NCBI GenBank assembly: GCA_037441765.1
Contig: JBBIRM010000049.1
Span: 1-16,970 of the forward strand
Length of the DNA: 16,970 nucleotides
Direction: 5' to 3'
DNA from: JBBIRM01 sp037441765
Lineage (GTDB): Bacteria > Desulfobacterota > BSN033 > UBA1163
Below, one piece after another: positions 13,907 to 16,970 of this stretch. The translations under genes were made by a program, and so were the position numbers. Each line of letters starts with the position of its first letter. Position 1 is the stretch's first letter. The notes under the pieces are model-generated. The model did no database searches. It saw nothing but the letters and a program-made list of their open reading frames with translations, and was not told the origin of the DNA.

Positions 13907-16900
13907 ATGACCTTATCAGCCCAAAAACCAATCGGTGCGGTAATGGTCATCGGGGGTGGGATTGGTGGCATCCAGACCTCTTTAGACCTTGCTGAATCAG
14001 GATATAAGGTCTATCTGGTAGAGAAGAGATTGAGCATTGGTGGAACGATGGCCCAGCTCGATAAGACCTTTCCTACCAATGACTGTTCCATGTGCATCAT
14101 GTCTCCAAAATTGGTTGACGCAGGAAGGCATCGTAATATTGAGATCCTGACCAATGCAATGGTTGAAAAGGTTGAGGGAGAACCTGGTCATTTCGATGTC
14201 ACCATTCTTAAGAAGGCTCGCTATGTCTCCATCGAAGATTGCAAGGCCTGTGGGGATTGTGCAAAGGTCTGTCCTGTAAAGATTCCCAATGATTATGAAC
14301 AGGGACTTATCACCCGAGCAGCCATCTACCAACTCTTTGCCCAAGCCATGCCCTCTGCCTATGGAATTACGAAGAGGGGGGTTCCTCCTTGTCGGGCCTC
14401 CTGTCCGATCCATGTCAATGCCCAAGGGTATATTGCCCTTATCTCTGCGGGGAAATTCCATGAGGCCCTTGCCCTTGTTCGAGATAAGAATCCCTTCCCT
14501 AAAATTACTGGTCGAATCTGTACTCATCCATGTGAACAAGCCTGCCGAAGAAAGGATGTGGAAAGGCCTGTTGCAATTGATGCACTTAAAAGATTTGTTT
14601 CTGATTACGAAAAAGAAGATCAACCCGATATTCCTATTGCGGAAGAAAATGGAAGGAAGGTGGCCATTGTGGGTTCAGGACCTGCAGGTCTCCTTTCTGC
14701 CTATGATCTGAGGAAGATGGGTTACCGAGTGACCATTTTTGAGGCCCTTCCCATAGCAGGGGGAATGTTGGCAGTAGGAATTCCGGAATATCGCCTTCCC
14801 AGAGCGATTCTGGATAAAGAACTAAGCATCCTTACTCGGATGGGAGTTGAGATTAAACTGAACACACCTGTTGGTAAAAATCCCTCTCTTCAGGATCTCA
14901 GGTCTCAGGGATTTGAAGCCATCTTCATCGCCACAGGGGCACATAAGAGCAAAAGGCTTGGACTCGAAGGTGAAAATTCAAAGGGTGTGCTATACGCGAT
15001 CGATTTTTTAAGAAGGGTGGCCTTAAATCAACCGGTTAAAATAGGTGAGCGTGTCATTGTCGTTGGGGGAGGAAATGCTGCAATCGATTCAGCGCGAACC
15101 GCCTATCGTCTCGGTGCCAAGAGCGTAACCCTCATCTATCGTCGCACCCGTAATGAGATGCCTGCTCAAGCAGAGGAGATTGAAGAGGCAGAACGAGAGG
15201 GAATCTCTATTGAATACCTTACCGCTCCTTCCCGATTGATCGTTCAGGATGGAGAGGTTCGGGCTCTGGAATGTCTCAGAATGAAATTAGGGGAACCCGA
15301 TGAATCAGGCCGTCCAAGCCCTGCTCCCATTCCTCATTCAGAATTTATCATCGAAGCGGACACCATCATCCCTGCGATCAGCCAATCGCCTGATCTCTCC
15401 TTCTTAGGCGATCAGGATGGGCTTAAGATCACACCATGGGGAACCATTGAAGCCGACCCTATCACCCTCGAAACAAGCATAGAGGGGATCTTTGCAGGAG
15501 GGGATGTGGTTTCAGGGCCCAAGACCTTCATCGATGCCATGGCTGCTGGAAGAAAAGCAGCCATATCAATAGATCGGTATCTTAGAGGAGAGGATTTAAG
15601 GAAGGATCGAGAGGAGGAGGGGCCTCAAAAAGATTATGTCCTTGTGGATCTTGAAGGAGTTGAATATCGCGAGAGGGCCCAGATGAGGGTGCTTCCCCTC
15701 AAAAAGAGAAGAAGTTTTGATGAAGTGAACCTTGGGCTCAGCGAAGAGGATGCGATACAGGAAGCAGAGCGGTGTCTCCAGTGTGGAGGTTGTTCAGAAT
15801 GTATGGAGTGTATGAAGGTCTGTGAGGCCAGGGCCATCCACCATCAAATGAAAGATGAACGATTTAAAATTCAAGTTGGCTCAATCATCCTCTCTCCTGG
15901 ATTTGAAGAATTTGACCCTTCTCTAAAATCAGAATATGGCTATGGAAGGTTTTCAAATGTAATCTCCAGCATTCAGTTTGAGCGATTCCTTTCTGCCTCA
16001 GGCCCTTTTAATGGGCAAATTTTAAGACCTTCTGATAAGAAACACCCCAAAAAGGTTGCCTGGATTCAATGCGTTGGCTCGAGAGACCCTCATATAGGGA
16101 AAGGTTATTGCTCATCGGTCTGCTGTATGTATGCAACAAAAGAAGCAGTTATAGGTAAGGAACATTGTCCGGAGATGGAGGCCACCATCTTCTTTATGGA
16201 TATGAGGGCTTTTGGAAAAGATTTTGATCAATATATTGAAAGGGCAAAAAAGGAGTATGGTCTTCGTTACATCCCCTGCCGGGTCTCCCACCTCAAGGAA
16301 GAGCCCGTAACAAAGAACCTTATCATCCATTATGAGACCGAAGAAGGGAAAATGGTCTCCGAAGAGTTCGAAATGGTCGTCCTTTCAGTTGGCCTTGAAC
16401 CGGGAAAAGAAAATGGGGAACTTTCAAAAATATTTGGCATTGAACTGAACCCCTACGGATTTGCCAAGACCTCAACCTTTTCTCCACTTCAAACATCAAG
16501 GCCTGGAATCTTTGTAAGCGGCGCTTTCTCTGGGCCTAAAGATGTCCCTGAAACAGTGGCCCAGGCCTCTGCCTCAGCAGCCTTGGCCTCCTCTCTCCTT
16601 GCTGAAGCAAGGGGGACTCTCATTAAAGAGAAGGAATATATTCCTGAAAAGAATGTCAATTACCAAAGACCACGGGTTGGAGCCTTCATCTGCCATTGTG
16701 GGATCAACATTGGAGGGGTGGTAGATGTCCCCTCTATCGTTGAGTATGCGAAAACCTTACCGTATGTGGTTCATGCAGAAGCAAATCTCTATACTTGTTC
16801 ACAAGACACTCAACAGCAGATTAAAAAGATGATTGAAAAGCATCAATTGAACCGAATCGTGGTAGCATCTTGCACTCCAAGGACTCATGAGCCCCTTTTT

Positions 16901-16970
16901 CAGGACACAATCCGGGAGGCAGGCCTTAATCGATATCTCTTTGAGATGGCCAATATCCGCGATCAGTGCT
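13907..16970 (+). CDS. hdrA: Giant HdrA-GltD-HdrA fusion flavoprotein (3' end outside window)
   Basis: The frame is open for 1021 codons from the ATG at 13907 (GGAGG nine bases upstream) to the window edge. In order: an HdrA FAD fold with VIGGGIGG at 14-21 and C60/C63; a 4Fe-4S motif C112/115/118/122; a GltD/NfnB-like module with CRASC (162-166), C205/C209/C213, a second FAD motif GSGPAG (256-261) and an NAD(P)H motif GGGNAA (387-392); a six-cysteine motif (C623-C639); the HdrA C-terminal half with C722, C735 and C739-C740; then a second HdrA beginning with CHCGINIGG (929-937). The first copy lacks that CHCG start domain. In HdrABC systems HdrA can be a bifurcating flavoprotein; the inserted module suggests exchange with NAD(P)H. 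Large HdrA-like proteins of this kind (called HdrL in some sulfate reducers, as I recall) are known. It is cotranscribed with hdrB. Confidence 0.92.
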   Translation, partial: MTLSAQKPIGAVMVIGGGIGGIQTSLDLAESGYKVYLVEKRLSIGGTMAQLDKTFPTNDCSMCIMSPKLVDAGRHRNIEILTNAMVEKVEGEPGHFDVTILKKARYVSIEDCKACGDCAKVCPVKIPNDYEQGLITRAAIYQLFAQAMPSAYGITKRGVPPCRASCPIHVNAQGYIALISAGKFHEALALVRDKNPFPKITGRICTHPCEQACRRKDVERPVAIDALKRFVSDYEKEDQPDIPIAEENGRKVAIVGSGPAGLLSAYDLRKMGYRVTIFEALPIAGGMLAVGIPEYRLPRAILDKELSILTRMGVEIKLNTPVGKNPSLQDLRSQGFEAIFIATGAHKSKRLGLEGENSKGVLYAIDFLRRVALNQPVKIGERVIVVGGGNAAIDSARTAYRLGAKSVTLIYRRTRNEMPAQAEEIEEAEREGISIEYLTAPSRLIVQDGEVRALECLRMKLGEPDESGRPSPAPIPHSEFIIEADTIIPAISQSPDLSFLGDQDGLKITPWGTIEADPITLETSIEGIFAGGDVVSGPKTFIDAMAAGRKAAISIDRYLRGEDLRKDREEEGPQKDYVLVDLEGVEYRERAQMRVLPLKKRRSFDEVNLGLSEEDAIQEAERCLQCGGCSECMECMKVCEARAIHHQMKDERFKIQVGSIILSPGFEEFDPSLKSEYGYGRFSNVISSIQFERFLSASGPFNGQILRPSDKKHPKKVAWIQCVGSRDPHIGKGYCSSVCCMYATKEAVIGKEHCPEMEATIFFMDMRAFGKDFDQYIERAKKEYGLRYIPCRVSHLKEEPVTKNLIIHYETEEGKMVSEEFEMVVLSVGLEPGKENGELSKIFGIELNPYGFAKTSTFSPLQTSRPGIFVSGAFSGPKDVPETVAQASASAALASSLLAEARGTLIKEKEYIPEKNVNYQRPRVGAFICHCGINIGGVVDVPSIVEYAKTLPYVVHAEANLYTCSQDTQQQIKKMIEKHQLNRIVVASCTPRTHEPLFQDTIREAGLNRYLFEMANIRDQC

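Noticed and set aside
13997..14623. 208-codon open frame on the minus strand
   Set aside because: It lies wholly antisense to the HdrA-GltD gene, whose frame has clear cofactor motifs; the antisense translation shows no recognisable motif.
1..16970. CRISPR array, tRNA, rRNA, transposase or integrase genes
   Set aside because: I looked for regularly spaced repeats, tRNA-like cloverleaf ends and transposase motifs and saw none in this window.

Overview
The window looks like part of the chromosome of an anaerobic bacterium, most likely of the Desulfobacterota (former Deltaproteobacteria) or close to them. I infer this from the block rplM-rpsI-argC, a core-MetE-like gene pair of a kind I associate with strict anaerobes, and a long run of redox genes of the Hmc/DsrMK and Hdr families. 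The DNA is moderately AT-rich throughout and most coding starts have good Shine-Dalgarno sites. The lineage is inference; no rRNA or tRNA gene is present to test it.

Layout. (1) Bases 2-1821, plus strand: two tandem, homologous UROD/MetE-fold proteins (the first cut by the window edge), coupled by an ATGA overlap. (2) Bases 1830-8007, minus strand, read from right to left: an AMP-forming acyl-CoA ligase, secD, secF, rplM, rpsI and argC. A candidate promoter lies before rplM and a clear intrinsic terminator lies between rpsI and argC. (3) Bases 8008-8365: a non-coding divergent control region with candidate promoters facing both ways and a nested palindromic repeat between them. (4) Bases 8366-16970, plus strand: a redox gene cluster that runs off the right edge.

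The redox cluster is the unusual part. It starts with a GcvH-like protein that keeps the lipoyl-lysine, with no other glycine-cleavage gene beside it. Next is a decayed fragment of a periplasmic-type 4Fe-4S subunit, then a ten-helix NrfD-family quinone-site protein, a small two-helix membrane protein, and one chain that fuses a cytochrome-b-like membrane domain to an HdrD-like part (two 4Fe-4S motifs plus two CCG domains). This order matches hmcB-hmcC-hmcD-hmcE-hmcF of sulfate reducers, but HmcA is missing, HmcB is a remnant, and E and F are fused. Directly downstream come hdrC, hdrB and a very large HdrA in which a GltD/NfnB-like NAD(P)H-binding module is inserted and to which a second HdrA module is fused.

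Working model (inference): a membrane complex without periplasmic subunits exchanges electrons between the quinone pool and a cytoplasmic HdrABC-type flavin and iron-sulfur machine that can also reach NAD(P)H, with the lipoyl protein as a possible dithiol/disulfide partner. The acyl-CoA ligase on the other side of the control region and the likeness of the fusion protein to Etf:menaquinone oxidoreductases leave room for a link with fatty-acid or aromatic-acid oxidation, but no Etf or acyl-CoA dehydrogenase gene is in the window.
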